DNA of 64,000 nt. Source: Lutimaribacter salitolerans (GTDB taxonomy: Bacteria > Pseudomonadota > Alphaproteobacteria > Rhodobacterales > Rhodobacteraceae). Position numbers and translations under genes: made by a program. Numbering within the stretch: position 1 is the first letter of the stretch; each line of letters begins with the position of its first letter. The stretch spans positions 124,001 to 188,000 of the forward strand of contig NZ_JBHUDD010000059.1 in NCBI RefSeq assembly GCF_042677865.1, given 5' to 3'. Under the pieces are notes generated by a model. The model made no database searches and was not told the origin of the DNA. It worked only from the letters and a program-made list of their open reading frames with translations. Positions 9,191-18,583 of this stretch are shown here, one piece after another.

Positions 9191-10852
9191 CTACCCCTCG
9201 TAGGTCACGCGTCCGCCTGCGATCGTCACCTGCGCGCGGGCCTGATCCAGCGTTTCGGGCTCCATCGCCTGCAGATCGTGGCTCATCACCACCACATCGG
9301 CCATCATGCCAGGCATCAACCGGCCCTTGCGGTCCTCGTTGAATTCGACCCAGGCATTGTCGGCGGTATAGGATTGCAGCGTGTCCAGCAGGCTCTGGCT
9401 CTGGTCGCGCCAGGGCGCGGGCATCTTGCGCGGGGCGACGGCGGATTTGATGTTGGGCATCACATCCACCGGGATCACCGGCCAGTCGGTGGAGAACACC
9501 ACGCGCGCGCCGCTGTTGCGGATGTCCTGCCAGGCAAAGGCCAGGGGGATCTGGTGGTCGTGCAACATCTTGCCCACGCCGTCGGGCGGGAAATAGACGC
9601 CAAAGGGCGCGTGCCCCGGCTGGATCGACGCCACCACATCCAGTTGTGCGAACCGTGGCAGATCATCAGGGTGCAGCACCTCGATATGTTCGATCCGGTG
9701 GCGGCTGTCGCGGCGGCCGTTGGCCTTGATCGCCGCCTCGTAGGCATCCAGCGTCCAGCGGATGCCCTGATCGCCGATGGCATGCACGGCGATCTGCAGC
9801 CCCATCGCATCGGCCTTGATGCAGGCCGCTTCGAACAGGTCATAGTCGAACACCGCGTCGCCCACGGTCTCAAGCCCCGGATAGGGCTCCAGCATCAGCG
9901 CGGTCGAACTGTCGACCACCCCGTCGATGAACATCTTGACCCGGTTGCACCAGACCCAGTCGCCCTTGTACCGGGTGCGCATCTCTTCGGCCTCGACGAA
10001 GCGATCAAGACTGTCGTGGCTTTTGAAATGAAACGGCACCTCGACCCGGGCCAGCAGATCGCCATCGGCCTCGATCTCGGACAGCAGTTCGAGGTTGTAG
10101 AAATTGCCATCCATGTTGTGCAGGCTGGTGATGCCGTGGCTGGCACAGTGTTTCAGCCCCTGCACGATGGCGGCCTTGTCCAGCGCACGTTGTTCCGGGG
10201 TGGCGGGCGGCACCGGATCAGCCCCGGTGACAAGGCCCAGCATGTCGCGCCCGCCGTGCTTTGTCAGCCGCAGCACCGGCGCATAGGCGCCCGGTTCGCG
10301 CAATTCGCCGGTGGCGGTGCCATCGGGGGCCATCACGATTTCGGCGCCCATGTCCACCTCTCCGCCATGCAGCAGCCCGGCCAGTTCCAGCGCCCTGGTA
10401 TTGGCCCAGACCGTGTGATGATCGGGGGCGAACATGGCAAAGGGCCGGTCTGGCAGCACCTTGTCCAGATCCTGCCGGGTGGTGTGCTGACCCGGCCCCA
10501 TGATCGCGTAATCCGCCTGCACCGCAAATATCAGCGTGTCATCAGGGTTGTTTGCCGCCCAGTCGCGCACGGCGGCGGTCAGCCGGTCCAGGCCCTGAAT
10601 GCCATACAGGTCCAGCATGCCCAGTTCCGCCGAGCCGCCGAACAGGTGCACGTGGCTGTCGATGAACCCCGGCAGCACCGACGCCCCGCCCGCGTCGATC
10701 ACCCGCGTGCCCGGCCCGGCCAGGCTGCGCATCTCGTCCGTGTCGCCGACGGCGGCAATGGTGCCGCCCGAGATGGCAAGCGCGGTCGCGGTGGGACGTG
10801 CATGATCAAAGGTGATCAGGCGGCCATTCAGGATAACGATGTCGGGGGTCAT
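9191..10852 (-). CDS. Amidohydrolase, YtcJ-like (amidohydrolase 3 family)
   Basis: Metal-dependent hydrolase of 553 residues that cleaves amide or similar bonds; true substrate unknown. The metal-binding motif GFIDSHVHLFGG (HxH) lies near residue 65, later ligands are in HFKSHDS, AVHAIGDQG and STDWPV, and the ends pair into the small beta-sandwich domain (VILNGRLITFD and VTIAGGRVTYEG). No signal peptide, so cytoplasmic. It is the last gene of a polyamine-type importer operon, 54 bp after the binding-protein gene, with a perfect hairpin in that gap. That suggests it acts on the imported compound, perhaps an N-acylated amine, but this is inference. Family certain, role open. Confidence 0.88.
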   Translation of the reverse strand: MTPDIVILNGRLITFDHARPTATALAISGGTIAAVGDTDEMRSLAGPGTRVIDAGGASVLPGFIDSHVHLFGGSAELGMLDLYGIQGLDRLTAAVRDWAANNPDDTLIFAVQADYAIMGPGQHTTRQDLDKVLPDRPFAMFAPDHHTVWANTRALELAGLLHGGEVDMGAEIVMAPDGTATGELREPGAYAPVLRLTKHGGRDMLGLVTGADPVPPATPEQRALDKAAIVQGLKHCASHGITSLHNMDGNFYNLELLSEIEADGDLLARVEVPFHFKSHDSLDRFVEAEEMRTRYKGDWVWCNRVKMFIDGVVDSSTALMLEPYPGLETVGDAVFDYDLFEAACIKADAMGLQIAVHAIGDQGIRWTLDAYEAAIKANGRRDSRHRIEHIEVLHPDDLPRFAQLDVVASIQPGHAPFGVYFPPDGVGKMLHDHQIPLAFAWQDIRNSGARVVFSTDWPVIPVDVMPNIKSAVAPRKMPAPWRDQSQSLLDTLQSYTADNAWVEFNEDRKGRLMPGMMADVVVMSHDLQAMEPETLDQARAQVTIAGGRVTYEG

Positions 10853-10875
10853 TTCTGGTCTTTCACAATTGGAAA

Positions 10876-10898
10876 GGGCGGGCCGCGATGGCCCGCCC
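10876..10898 (-). terminator. Intercistronic hairpin after potD-like gene
   Basis: Perfect 9-bp stem GGGCGGGCC / GGCCCGCCC with a five-base loop, followed on the minus strand by TTTCC. It sits just after the binding-protein stop codon and before the amidohydrolase start. Probably a partial terminator or a 3' stabiliser of the upstream message. Confidence 0.65.
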
Positions 10899-10906
10899 CG
10901 ATCGGT

Positions 10907-11935
10907 TTACTTTTGCAGCTCGGTCCAGATCGCGGTGTAGATCTTTTGCGCTTCTGGCGGGCAGGTCATCGACAGGACGCCCGCCGCCTTCACCTCGTCG
11001 CTCGGGTTCACCTCGGGCGCGGATTGCAGGTCTTCTGTCATGAATTCCGCCGACCCCATGATGCCGTTCGAATACTTGGCAAAATTCGACAGCATCGCCG
11101 CGTTTTCCGGGTGCATGATGAAGTTCAGGAACAGCTTGGCGTTCTCGACATTCTGCGCATCGGCCAGGATTGCCGCGTTGTCCATCCAGACCGGATAGCC
11201 GGTCATCGGCAGACCATAGGCGATATCCTCGTTCTGAAGTCGCGAGCGCATCGAGGCGCCGTTCCAGTTCAGGCCCGCCGACAGGTCGCCCTTGGCGAAT
11301 TTCTCGATGTTGCCGTAATCCATCGACAGCCAGTCAGCCTTGGCCGCGACCAGCATGTCGCGCACCTCTTTCAGAACCTCGCGGTCCGTGGTGCACTGCT
11401 CGCCACCCTTGTAGTAGATGGCAGTCGACATGACGTCCATCATCTCGGGGATGATGTTGATCTTGCCCTTCAGTTCCTCGGGCGGTTCGAACAGCAGCGC
11501 TGCAGAGTTGATGTCGCCTTCGTACACGCTGGTGTTGACGGTCACGCCCACGGTGCCCCACTGCCACGGCACGGTGTAGTTGCGGCCGGGGTCGAAATCG
11601 ACATCCACCCAGACCGGGTCCATGTGCTGGAAATTCTCCATCTCGTTGGGCTTGGATTCCATCAGAAGCCCTTCGGAAATGAAAATCGGAACGTAGGTGC
11701 CCGACGGCACGACGATGTCAAAGCCATGCCCGCCAGCCTGGATCTTGGCCAGCGCGGTGTCGTTGCTGTCGTAGTCGGTGATCGTCACGTCGATCCCGTA
11801 TTCCTCTTCGAACTTTTCGATCATCTCGGGGCTGGTGTAGTTGCCCCAGTTGTAGATGTTCAGCTCGCCTTCGGCCTGTGCGGCCCCCGCGACGGCCATG
11901 GCGGCCAGTGCGGCGAAAGATGTCTTAAGTTTCAT
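10907..11935 (-). CDS. Polyamine-type ABC transporter solute-binding protein (PotD/PotF-like)
   Basis: Periplasmic receptor, 342 residues. Residues 1-21 are a signal peptide ending AGAAQA. The mature start GELNIYNWGNYTSPEMIEKF is the PotD/PotF signature, and the acidic and aromatic residues typical of the family recur along the chain. The pair of cysteines (EQCTTD and SMTCPP) could form a disulfide. The ATG at 11935 has AGGAG nearby. It follows the two permeases, so the order is ATPase, permease, permease, receptor, amidohydrolase. Substrate could be spermidine, putrescine or a related amine. Sequence differs clearly from the second binding protein at 29347, so the two systems probably take different ligands. 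Confidence 0.92.
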   Translation of the reverse strand: MKLKTSFAALAAMAVAGAAQAEGELNIYNWGNYTSPEMIEKFEEEYGIDVTITDYDSNDTALAKIQAGGHGFDIVVPSGTYVPIFISEGLLMESKPNEMENFQHMDPVWVDVDFDPGRNYTVPWQWGTVGVTVNTSVYEGDINSAALLFEPPEELKGKINIIPEMMDVMSTAIYYKGGEQCTTDREVLKEVRDMLVAAKADWLSMDYGNIEKFAKGDLSAGLNWNGASMRSRLQNEDIAYGLPMTGYPVWMDNAAILADAQNVENAKLFLNFIMHPENAAMLSNFAKYSNGIMGSAEFMTEDLQSAPEVNPSDEVKAAGVLSMTCPPEAQKIYTAIWTELQK

Positions 11936-11960
11936 TGCAAACTCTCCTGTCGGTTGGTTG

Positions 11961-12761
11961 TTATTTTCGCGTGCGGCTGAGGAAAAAGAACCCCATCACC
12001 ATCACCACCGAAATGGCCAGAAGCGCCGTTGAGATGGCGTTGACTTCGGGGGTGACGACTCGGCGCAATTGCCCCAGCATGTAGGTGGGCAGTGTATCCT
12101 GCCCGGCGGATTTTACGAACTCTGTAATCACCACGTCATCCAGCGAGATGACAAAGGCCAGCATCGCACCCGCCAGAATGCCGGGCCAAAGCTGCGGCAG
12201 GGTGATGCGGCGAAACACCCGCCAGGGCGTGCCGTACAGATCCATTCCCGCCTGCTCCAGGCTCAGGTCCATGCCCTGCAATCGCGCCCGGATCGGCATG
12301 TAGGCAAAGGGCAGGCAGAACGCGGAATGCGCGATGATCAGGTAGAACAGCCCGGTATAGCCGGTGGCGACCTTGATCATCGCGAAGAAGATCAGCAGCG
12401 CCACGGCGGTCACGATTTCCGGCACCATCAGCGGTTGGTTGATCATGGCGAAAACCATCGTATAGCCCCGGAACGTGCCTTGCCGCGTCGTGGCCAGCGC
12501 CGCCAGCACCGCGCAGGTCGTGGCGATGGCCGAGGCCCACAGCGCGATGATCAGCGAGCGCACGGTGGCGGCCTGAACCTCGCGGTTGTCCCAGGCACTG
12601 ACATACCAGCGCCAGCTGAACCCCTCCCATATCGCAATCGAGGTGCCCGCGTTGAAGGAATAGACCACCAGCAGGATGATCGGCAGATACAGGATCACGA
12701 AACAGGACATCGCGATGGTGGCAAAGCCGGTCTGCCGGCGGACATCGAACCCCTTAGCCAT
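11961..12761 (-). CDS. ABC transporter permease, PotC-like
   Basis: Membrane subunit of 266 residues with about six membrane segments, from FATIAMSCFVILYLPIILLV to the C-terminal STALLAISVVMVMGFFFL. The EAA-type loop LEQAGMDLYGTPWRVFRRI near residue 165 contacts the ATPase. Start taken at the ATG at 12761, which overlaps the stop of the upstream permease by eight bases (ATGGCTAA); a longer frame upstream lies inside that gene and is not used. Second permease of the first polyamine-type importer. Confidence 0.93.
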   Translation of the reverse strand: MAKGFDVRRQTGFATIAMSCFVILYLPIILLVVYSFNAGTSIAIWEGFSWRWYVSAWDNREVQAATVRSLIIALWASAIATTCAVLAALATTRQGTFRGYTMVFAMINQPLMVPEIVTAVALLIFFAMIKVATGYTGLFYLIIAHSAFCLPFAYMPIRARLQGMDLSLEQAGMDLYGTPWRVFRRITLPQLWPGILAGAMLAFVISLDDVVITEFVKSAGQDTLPTYMLGQLRRVVTPEVNAISTALLAISVVMVMGFFFLSRTRK

Positions 12762-13656
12762 GCCGCACCTCCTCGTTCCCGGCGGCGCGGACATAGAGGA
12801 TCAGCGCCACCATCACGATCGCCAGCAGGGTCAGCGACAGCGCCGCGCCCAGGGGCCAGTTTCGCCCTGCGCCGAACTGCAATTCGATCAGGTTGCCCAG
12901 CATCAGCTGCTTGCCCCCGCCCAGAACGCGCGGGGTGACATAGGCGCCCAGCGACGGCACGAACACCAGGATCGACCCGGCAATGACGCCCGGTTTGGCC
13001 AGCGGGAATATCACCCGCTTGAGCACGCGCCAGCGCGTCGCGTACAGATCGTATCCTGCCTCGACCAGCGTGAAATCGAACCGCTCAAGCGAGGCATAGA
13101 TCGGCAGCACCATCAGCGGCAGATAGACATAGGCCATGCCCAGCAGGATCGCGAATTCGGTGAACAGCATCTGGATCGGCGCGTCGATGATCCCGGCCCA
13201 CATCAGCAGCGTGTTCACCGTGCCCTCGGCCCGGATCAGTTCCATGATGGCAAAGGTGCGGATCAGAAGGTTGGTCCAGAACGGGATGATGATCAGCAGC
13301 ATCCAGATGTCGCGCTTTTCCTTGGGGCGCGTGGCGATGAAATAGGCGGTGGGAAAACCAAAGATGAAGGTCAGCAGCGCTGTCATCAGCGACAGCTTGA
13401 TCGACCGCCAGAAGATCGACAGATGCGCGTCGGCCCAGCCCAGTTCTTCGGTAAAGAAATCGACCTCGGCCACGACGTTGAACCAGGCGTCGGTCGAAAA
13501 CTGCCACACGACCCCGCCGTAATCGCCGGGCGTCAGAAAGGAATAGACCAGCACGATCAGCAGCGGGCCGGAGGCGGCAAAGATCAGCACCGCCAGCGCC
13601 GGGGCCAACAAGAGCCAACGGGTGCGGGTGGCGCGGTCGGCGATGGCGTCGCTCAT
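12754..13656 (-). CDS. ABC transporter permease, PotB-like
   Basis: Membrane subunit of 300 residues. Begins with a short cytoplasmic tail (MSDAIADRATRTRW) then WLLLAPALAVLIFAASGPLL as first membrane segment. The family-typical IIPFWTNLLIRTFA lies mid-chain and the EAA loop reads LVEAGYDLYATRWRVLKRV. The C-terminal part carries SLGAYVTPRVLGGG, usual in PotB/PotH. Four bases separate it from the ATPase gene, and it overlaps the following permease by eight bases. Confidence 0.93.
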   Translation of the reverse strand: MSDAIADRATRTRWLLLAPALAVLIFAASGPLLIVLVYSFLTPGDYGGVVWQFSTDAWFNVVAEVDFFTEELGWADAHLSIFWRSIKLSLMTALLTFIFGFPTAYFIATRPKEKRDIWMLLIIIPFWTNLLIRTFAIMELIRAEGTVNTLLMWAGIIDAPIQMLFTEFAILLGMAYVYLPLMVLPIYASLERFDFTLVEAGYDLYATRWRVLKRVIFPLAKPGVIAGSILVFVPSLGAYVTPRVLGGGKQLMLGNLIELQFGAGRNWPLGAALSLTLLAIVMVALILYVRAAGNEEVRHG

Positions 13657-13660
13657 GGCC

Positions 13661-14734
13661 TCAATCCCTCAGAACCTGGCCCACGCCGGGGGCCAGCGTG
13701 ACGGTCACCGCGTCGCCGGCGTTGAACACCTGCGTCTGCCCGTGCTGGTTCTGCTGGCGCAGCACGAACCGCGCGCCGCCGTCCAGATCGACGTGAAAAT
13801 GCGTGTCGGTGCCAAAGTAGACCACGTTGGCCAGCGTGCCGGGCAGGGTCGCGCCCTCGCCGCCCAGCAGGGTGGCATGTTCGGGCCGCACCGCCAGAGT
13901 GACCGGGCCGGGGGCGATGGTTTCATCGGGCGCGCGCACCTGTGTTTCCACGCCCGAGGGCAGGCGGATCTGCGCAACCTCGCCCTTGGTTTCCAGCAAC
14001 TCGACCGACAGGAAATTCGTATCCCCGATGAAATCCGCCACAAAGCGTTCTGCCGGATGGTCGTAGATGTCGCGTGGCCCGCCGATCTGCCGGATGTCGC
14101 CATCGTGCATCACCGCGATCCGGTCGGACATGGTCAGGGCCTCTTCCTGATCGTGGGTGACAAAGATGAAGGTGATGCCGGTTTCCGACTGCAGGCGCTT
14201 CAGTTCAAGCTGCATGTCCTTGCGCAGCTTGAAGTCCAGCGCCGACAGCGGCTCGTCCAGAAGCAGAACCTTGGGCCGGGGGGCCAGCGCGCGGGCCAGC
14301 GCCACGCGCTGTTGCTGCCCGCCGCTGATTTCGGAGGTCTTGCGGTCGGCCATTTCGGTCATGCGCACCAGCGCCAGCATTTCGTCCACCGTCGCCTTGA
14401 CCTCGGCGCGGGGCTTGTCCTGCATTTCCAGACCGAATGCGATGTTTTGCGCCACGGTCATATGCGGAAACAGCGCGTAGGACTGAAACACCGTGTTCAC
14501 CGGGCGGCGATAGGGCGGCAGGCTGACCAGATCCTGCCCGTCCAGCGTGACCGAGCCCTTGGTCGGGTCGATGAACCCCGCAATCACCCGCAGCAGCGTG
14601 GTCTTGCCGCACCCCGATGGGCCCAGAAGTGTAAAGAATTCGTTCTCCCGGATCGTCACGGACACATCGTCAAGCGCGGTAAAGGGCGCACCCCTGCCAG
14701 TGAATATCTTGGTGACATTGGTTATTTCGATCAT
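13661..14734 (-). CDS. Polyamine-type ABC transporter ATP-binding protein (PotA-like)
   Basis: Cytoplasmic ATPase of 357 residues heading the operon. Walker A GPSGCGKTT near residue 38, signature ISGGQQQRVALARAL, Walker B VLLLDEPLSALD, and switch VTHDQEEAL. The last 120 residues form a TOBE regulatory domain (VTLAVRPEHATLL). Upstream, at 14755-14768, is a copy of the AATTTGATCA motif also found at the second polyamine importer, which suggests shared control by the GntR protein encoded at 30579. Annotation of the enzyme class is secure; ligand is not. Confidence 0.93.
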   Translation of the reverse strand: MIEITNVTKIFTGRGAPFTALDDVSVTIRENEFFTLLGPSGCGKTTLLRVIAGFIDPTKGSVTLDGQDLVSLPPYRRPVNTVFQSYALFPHMTVAQNIAFGLEMQDKPRAEVKATVDEMLALVRMTEMADRKTSEISGGQQQRVALARALAPRPKVLLLDEPLSALDFKLRKDMQLELKRLQSETGITFIFVTHDQEEALTMSDRIAVMHDGDIRQIGGPRDIYDHPAERFVADFIGDTNFLSVELLETKGEVAQIRLPSGVETQVRAPDETIAPGPVTLAVRPEHATLLGGEGATLPGTLANVVYFGTDTHFHVDLDGGARFVLRQQNQHGQTQVFNAGDAVTVTLAPGVGQVLRD

Positions 14735-14754
14735 GGCCTCGCCCTTAGCTCAAC

Positions 14755-14768
14755 AATTTGATCAAAAC
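14755..14768. promoter_or_regulatory. Candidate GntR operator, copy C, before the first polyamine importer
   Basis: AATTTGATCAAAAC holds the perfect palindrome TTTGATCAAA (14757-14766), 21 bases upstream of the potA-like start. The ten-base core AATTTGATCA is identical to the sites at 30474 and 31299. A second dyad, GGATTT-N8-AAATCC at 14774-14793, lies next to it. Confidence 0.55.
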
Positions 14769-14815
14769 TTATCGGATTTCATAAATCAAATCCTTTATCC
14801 CGGTGACACGGCGTG

Positions 14816-14832
14816 AAAAGCGGCAAGCCGCC
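14816..14832 (-). terminator. Terminator-like hairpin after the ior operon
   Basis: On the minus strand GCGG-CTTG-CCGC is followed by TTTT, about 45 bases after the iorB-like stop codon. Stem is short but G+C only, with a stable-type tetraloop. It would separate the ior operon from the polyamine importer downstream on the same strand. Confidence 0.45.
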
Positions 14833-14876
14833 AGTTTTTGGGCAGTTTTTCCGATCCTGAGCCGGGGGCTGCCCTG

Positions 14877-16427
14877 TCACGCAAAGGATCGGACGGTCTG
14901 CAACGCGCCGTCAAGGGCCTTGCCGTCCTCGTCCTGCAAACCCGCCTCGCGCAGGCGGGCGACCCAGTCGGGGCCATCGGCACGATGCGCCACCAGCGCC
15001 GCCCCCGTCAGCACGCGGTCGAACTTGGCACAGCCGCGCGCGTGCGTGTCGGAATATCCCTTGATCAGCCGCCGACAGCGGATGATTTCGACTGCCATGC
15101 CATAATGATCGGGCAGGTGTGCCATGGCGGTATCAAGCCATCGCTGCAAATGCGCCATCTCCTGCCGGTGTCGCAATGTGCGCAACCGCCAGCCGCGCAA
15201 GCCCCCAACCAGATACAGCATGGTGAACCCGCGCAAACTGTCGCTGCGCAGACGCCGCCCCTTGTTGAACAGCCGGTCGATCCGCGCCATCCAGGTCGGG
15301 CTGCCCTCGATCCGCGCGCCGAGACGGGCGGGCAGCAGGCTGACGATTTCCTCGGCCCTTGGGTGCAGGAACTCGGTCACCTGAATCAGATGCGCCGCGC
15401 CTGCGCCCATTTCGTCCCTGATGCGCCCCGAGCGTCTGGCCCGGGTCTTGAGGTCGGCCACGCGGATGATGTCGTCATAGGCCATGGCGTTGGCGATGTA
15501 TTTCGCCGCTTCGCGGGTCAGTTCGAACGCATGTTCATCGGTGTCTTGGGCCAGAATAATGTCTAGTCTGTCCAGATAGGCGGCACCATAAGCCACATCC
15601 TGAAAATCCACCACCTTGCGCAGGCCGGGCAGGGCCATTTCGGCCACTGGTGCGGGCATCGCCTCGACCCGCGCCAACAGCGCCGCCCACGCGTGCCGTG
15701 CCTTGGCCGGTCCGGTGATTTCCGCCGGAACGGTGACGGATTCGACCGCAGGGGCCACCACGTCCCCGCCCTGTGCCGCGTCAATTCCGGCGGCAAAGGC
15801 GCGCAAGCTGGCCTCGACCCCCTTGCCGCTGGCGCGAATGGCATCCTCGAACGCCGAACGATCAAACGGCAGCGCGCCAGACCCTGCCAGCGCCCCGAAG
15901 AGCGACGCGGAAATGACCGATCCCGCACCGGCCGCCGCCGCCTCCATATCCGCCATGATCAGGCGATGTGCTGCAATCTCGGCGGCGGCGCGCACTTCGT
16001 CGGCATCGGCAATGCCGTCGCCGGGTGTCATCTTTTCGCTGACGGCCAGCGCGCGATGGGTCGATGCGATCAGCGTCGTGCGGTCCGGGGTGACAAAGCC
16101 GCGGATGATGGCGCGTCCGGCCTCCATCATTTCCGCCGCGATCAGGATATCGACATCGCCCGACGCAGGCGCAAGCGAGAAAACAGGATCTGCCGCGCCC
16201 GGATGGCGTGGGGCCATTTCGATGTAATAGATCGTGGCCCCGGTGCGTTGCGCCACGCCTGCCACGCTGGTGGCCTGCACGGCATAGCCCTGCGCGCGGG
16301 CCAGCGATTCGATCCAGCCGGTCAGAACGCCGCCGCCCTGACCCCCCACTGCCATCACCGCAAGCTTGATGATCTGATCCAGCCGCGCATCGGGCTGACG
16401 CTGGTGCAGTTCGGTTGCCAAATTCAT
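14877..16427 (-). CDS. Indolepyruvate oxidoreductase beta-subunit-like protein
   Basis: Partner of the alpha subunit upstream; together they oxidatively decarboxylate arylpyruvates (or other 2-oxoacids) to acyl-CoA. The N-terminal ~190 residues form the gamma/beta-type domain of 2-oxoacid ferredoxin oxidoreductases, with IIKLAVMAVGGQGGGVLTGW and ATSVAGVAQRTGATIYYIEM. At 516 residues it is much longer than the ~200-residue archaeal IorB, with a C-terminal extension of unknown role that is common in proteobacterial homologues. Start at 16427 overlaps the alpha-subunit stop (ATGA). Oxygen tolerance of such proteobacterial enzymes is not known from this sequence. Confidence 0.85.
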   Translation of the reverse strand: MNLATELHQRQPDARLDQIIKLAVMAVGGQGGGVLTGWIESLARAQGYAVQATSVAGVAQRTGATIYYIEMAPRHPGAADPVFSLAPASGDVDILIAAEMMEAGRAIIRGFVTPDRTTLIASTHRALAVSEKMTPGDGIADADEVRAAAEIAAHRLIMADMEAAAAGAGSVISASLFGALAGSGALPFDRSAFEDAIRASGKGVEASLRAFAAGIDAAQGGDVVAPAVESVTVPAEITGPAKARHAWAALLARVEAMPAPVAEMALPGLRKVVDFQDVAYGAAYLDRLDIILAQDTDEHAFELTREAAKYIANAMAYDDIIRVADLKTRARRSGRIRDEMGAGAAHLIQVTEFLHPRAEEIVSLLPARLGARIEGSPTWMARIDRLFNKGRRLRSDSLRGFTMLYLVGGLRGWRLRTLRHRQEMAHLQRWLDTAMAHLPDHYGMAVEIIRCRRLIKGYSDTHARGCAKFDRVLTGAALVAHRADGPDWVARLREAGLQDEDGKALDGALQTVRSFA

Positions 16428-18574
16428 CTTGCCGCCCCCGTCACATCCAGCCGCCGCGCCGCGCGGCGCGATTGCAGCCAATCAATCACGCGGGCCTGGC
16501 GCTCGGCCCACCACCGCTCGATCCGGCCCGGGTTGTGCACCACGTCGGCGCGGTAGAAGCTGGGGCACAGGATGGCGGCATCCGCCACCTCGCCGCAGTT
16601 GCCACAGCCCACGCAGGTCTGATCGATGCTGGCCACAGGATCGTCGCGCAGCGGATCGTCCAGCCGTTTGAGCGACAGCGATGGACAGCCCGACAGCCGG
16701 ATGCAGGCGTGATCGCCGGTGCAGATATCCTCGTCCACGCCGAAACGCGGGGCTTCGATGCGCCGACCCTCGGCTATCGCCTGCTTGCGCTGGGGTTTTT
16801 CCCGCCGCTGGCGGTTCAGCATGCATTCGGAACTGGCAACGATCACCTTTGGACCGGCGTAATCGGTGGTCAGCGCCTCGTGAATCACCGCGCGCATCTT
16901 CGGCACATCATAGGTGCGGTCGATCTGCCTGATCCATTCGACGCCGACACCTTTCAGCGCCTTGGCAATCGGGTTGTTGGTCGCCTTGGTCGGATTTTCC
17001 GCACGCGATGACATCACGTCCTGCCCGCCCGTCGCGGCGGAATAGTAGTTGTCGACGATGATCGCCACGCTGTCAGATCGGTTGAACACCATGTTCCCGA
17101 TCGAGGATGACAGCCCGTTGTGCCAGAATCCACCATCCCCCAGGATCGAGATCGCCCGCCGTTCCCCGCCCCCGTCAAAGGCGGCGTTCGACGCAGGCCC
17201 CAGACCATATCCCATGGTCTGTCCGCCGATTTCGAACGGCGGTAGGGCGGCGAACAGGTGGCACCCGATATCGCCCGAGATCTGGTGCTGTCCCAACTCC
17301 TGCTGCACCAGCTTGATCGCGGCAAAGATCGGCCGCTCGGGGCAGCCGGTGCAAAACCCCGGCGGACGGACCGGCACGGTGGTCGACAGGTCGGGTATTT
17401 CCGGCACGGGCGCGTTGGGGGCCAGAACGGCACCGGGCAGCATGTCGGGCGCGTGACGGCGCAAAAACGCGGTCACACCGTCCAGCATCACCTGTCCGGT
17501 ATATTCGCCCGCCATCGGCAGCATGTCCTTGCCATGCAGCTGCACCGACGAGCCCGCCCGATACAGCATCGCGCCAAGCTGTTGTTCGATGAACTCGGGC
17601 TGGCCCTCCTCGATCACCAGCACCGAGTCCTTGCCCTGCGTGAACCCCAGAAACTCATCGCGCAGCAGCGGATAGGTCACATTCAGGCAATAGATCGGCA
17701 CCTGCGTCTGGCCATACAGGTCGGCCAGCCCCAGCCGCTGCAACGCGCGGATCACGCCGTTGTACATCCCGCCCTGACAGACGATGCCGATGCCGGACTG
17801 TTCCGGCCCGAACCGCTCGTTCAGGCCGTGTTCGGTGATGAACTTCTCGGCGGCGGGCCAACGTTTGGTCACCTTGTCCTGTTCGTGGATATAGGACATC
17901 GGCGGCAGCACCACGCGGCTGAAATCCTTTTGCGGGTTCGACAGCGCATCGCGCACCGACAGCGCGGGGCGCAGGTTGTCGCGGCAGTCAAACGTGCCGG
18001 TCACGTGGCACGACCGGATGCGCACCATCAGCATCACCGGGGTATTGCTGGCCTCGGACAACTCAAAACCGTCGCCCACCGCCTTGACGATGGCGGGCAG
18101 GTTCGGGCGCGGGTCCAGCAGCCAGAACTGCGATTTCATCGCAAAGGCATGCGTGCGCTCCTGCATGATGGAACTGCCCTCGCCGTAATCCTCGCCGACG
18201 ATCACCAGCGCGCCGCCTGTCACCCCGGACGAGGCCAGGTTGGCCAGCGCATCCGATGCCACGTTGACGCCCACCGATCCCTTGAAGGTCACAGCCCCGC
18301 GGATCGGGTAATGCACCGATGCGGCCAGCATCGCCGCCGCGGCGGCTTCGGATGCGTTCGCCTCGTATCGCACATCAAGCTCGGTCAGCAACTCCTCGGC
18401 ATCGGCCAGCACGTCCATCAGGTGGCTGATCGGCGCACCTTGATAGCCGCCGACATAGCCCACGCCGTTTTCCAGCAGCGCCTTGGTGATGGCCAATATG
18501 CCCTCGCCGGTGAATGTGTCGCCGCTGCCTTTGCGCAGATGCGCGACCTCGGCCTTGAAGGATCGTTCTGCCAT
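16424..18574 (-). CDS. Indolepyruvate ferredoxin oxidoreductase alpha-subunit-like protein (IorA)
   Basis: Thiamine-diphosphate enzyme subunit of 716 residues. The N-terminal pyrimidine-binding domain carries VGYVGGYQGAPISHLMD, the C-terminal PP domain carries SILGDGGFWHNG and VDNYYSAATGGQ. The last ~120 residues form a ferredoxin-like domain: the first cluster motif is irregular (DICTGDHACIRLSGCPSL) and the second is CVGCGNC with a distal LCPSF cysteine. The order fits IorA. The gene lies nine bases after a MarR regulator and overlaps the beta subunit, so the three form one operon. Substrate could be indolepyruvate, phenylpyruvate or another 2-oxoacid. Confidence 0.88.
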   Translation of the reverse strand: MAERSFKAEVAHLRKGSGDTFTGEGILAITKALLENGVGYVGGYQGAPISHLMDVLADAEELLTELDVRYEANASEAAAAAMLAASVHYPIRGAVTFKGSVGVNVASDALANLASSGVTGGALVIVGEDYGEGSSIMQERTHAFAMKSQFWLLDPRPNLPAIVKAVGDGFELSEASNTPVMLMVRIRSCHVTGTFDCRDNLRPALSVRDALSNPQKDFSRVVLPPMSYIHEQDKVTKRWPAAEKFITEHGLNERFGPEQSGIGIVCQGGMYNGVIRALQRLGLADLYGQTQVPIYCLNVTYPLLRDEFLGFTQGKDSVLVIEEGQPEFIEQQLGAMLYRAGSSVQLHGKDMLPMAGEYTGQVMLDGVTAFLRRHAPDMLPGAVLAPNAPVPEIPDLSTTVPVRPPGFCTGCPERPIFAAIKLVQQELGQHQISGDIGCHLFAALPPFEIGGQTMGYGLGPASNAAFDGGGERRAISILGDGGFWHNGLSSSIGNMVFNRSDSVAIIVDNYYSAATGGQDVMSSRAENPTKATNNPIAKALKGVGVEWIRQIDRTYDVPKMRAVIHEALTTDYAGPKVIVASSECMLNRQRREKPQRKQAIAEGRRIEAPRFGVDEDICTGDHACIRLSGCPSLSLKRLDDPLRDDPVASIDQTCVGCGNCGEVADAAILCPSFYRADVVHNPGRIERWWAERQARVIDWLQSRRAARRLDVTGAAR

Positions 18575-18583
18575 GTCAGCCTC

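Noticed and set aside
9278..11980. 900-codon plus-strand frame
   Set aside because: Antisense to the amidohydrolase and receptor genes; His/Gln/Arg-rich composition, no motifs.
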